The notes beneath the pieces are model-generated. The model was not told where the DNA came from. It was given only the letters and a program-made list of their open reading frames with translations, and searched no databases. Shown here piece after piece: positions 63,801 through 64,000 of a stretch of DNA of 64,000 nucleotides (position 1 is the stretch's first letter; each line of letters begins with the position of its first letter). The stretch comes from Paramecium octaurelia. Taxonomy: Eukaryota; Ciliophora; Oligohymenophorea; Peniculida; Parameciidae. The position numbers and the translations under genes were made by a program. The DNA lies in the NCBI GenBank assembly GCA_905182995.1, contig CAJJDP010000028.1:248001-312000 (forward strand), given 5' to 3'.

Positions 63801-64000
63801 TAGTATGCTTCCAAGTTTAATCTACTGTTTTGAATTTCTTTGTTTCTGCAGGTAATTATTTTGCAATATCTGGCGAATCAAAAATAGGTTATAGATACAT
63901 CCATTAGGCTTAACATTTACACCATTCTTCTAAAACATCTGAGGTCGTTTTGAGAGTTGTATTCCAATTGTTGATTCTATCTTCAAATGGACCTTTGAAA
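54836..64000 (-). CDS. Axonemal dynein heavy chain, C-terminal and motor part
   Basis: ATP-driven microtubule motor of cilia. Motor modules appear in order on the minus strand: AAA1 with the P-loop [18 protein letters not shown] (about 62840-62905) and [28 protein letters not shown]2 [11 protein letters not shown] (about 62020); AAA3 [11 protein letters not shown] (about 61035); AAA4 [14 protein letters not shown] (about 59980); then the stalk coiled coil (58400-59420, for example [20 protein letters not shown]) flanking the microtubule-binding tip, AAA5-6, and the C-terminal domain ending [19 protein letters not shown] to TGA at 54836. Short introns occur, for example about 54963-54987. The N-terminal tail lies beyond the right edge. 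The short AAA-linker sequences look like a single-headed inner-arm type, but the subtype is not certain. Confidence 0.97.

Overview
This is ciliate nuclear DNA, almost certainly from the macronucleus of a Paramecium species. Conserved genes (ribosomal protein S9, adenylate kinase, UFM1, SKP1, a dynein heavy chain) read through only if TAA and TAG are glutamine and TGA is the sole stop. They are cut by very small introns, mostly 20-31 nt and starting GTA/GTT and ending TAG/AAG; splicing these out restores frame and total lengths divisible by three. Base composition is strongly AT-rich, intergenic gaps are often short, and surface-antigen and ciliary genes are typical of the genus. Standard-code ORF calling breaks almost every gene here, so coordinates below were re-derived with the ciliate code and hand-placed introns.

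Layout. 1-6.4 kb: 5' part of a cysteine-rich surface antigen gene (minus), two small genes, an AGC-type protein kinase. 6.4-15.3 kb: a sparse, partly decayed stretch holding two intact orphan genes, a multiply frameshifted NSUN-type RNA methyltransferase pseudogene, an intact RPS9 gene, and a large orphan gene with apparent frameshifts. 15.3-34.4 kb: mostly orphan coiled-coil or membrane proteins, plus a Kelch-PP1 phosphatase (PPKL type), a B-box-like coiled-coil protein and SKP1. 34.4-36.4 kb: a very tight cluster of UFM1 (minus), a three-finger YY1-like C2H2 protein (plus, 13 bp between the start codons) and a long-form adenylate kinase.

36.9-54.6 kb: a roughly 6.4-kb gene for a cysteine-rich, multi-repeat membrane protein, a small protein with a putative HExxH zinc-protease site, a four-domain voltage-gated calcium channel with an EEEE selectivity filter, then two adjacent membrane genes: an N-anchored FG-repeat protein that looks like a pore-membrane nucleoporin, and a two-TM coiled-coil protein. 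Two small divergent orphan genes follow. 54.8-64 kb: the motor and C-terminal part of an axonemal dynein heavy chain, cut by the right edge.

There is no operon logic. Ciliary function is represented by the Ca channel and dynein, ubiquitin-like or SCF biology by UFM1 and SKP1, and nuclear-envelope biology possibly by the FG-repeat membrane protein. No tRNA, rRNA, CRISPR array or intact transposon was recognised. The most interesting candidate for something new is the FG-repeat membrane protein (49650-51185), together with its two-TM neighbour.
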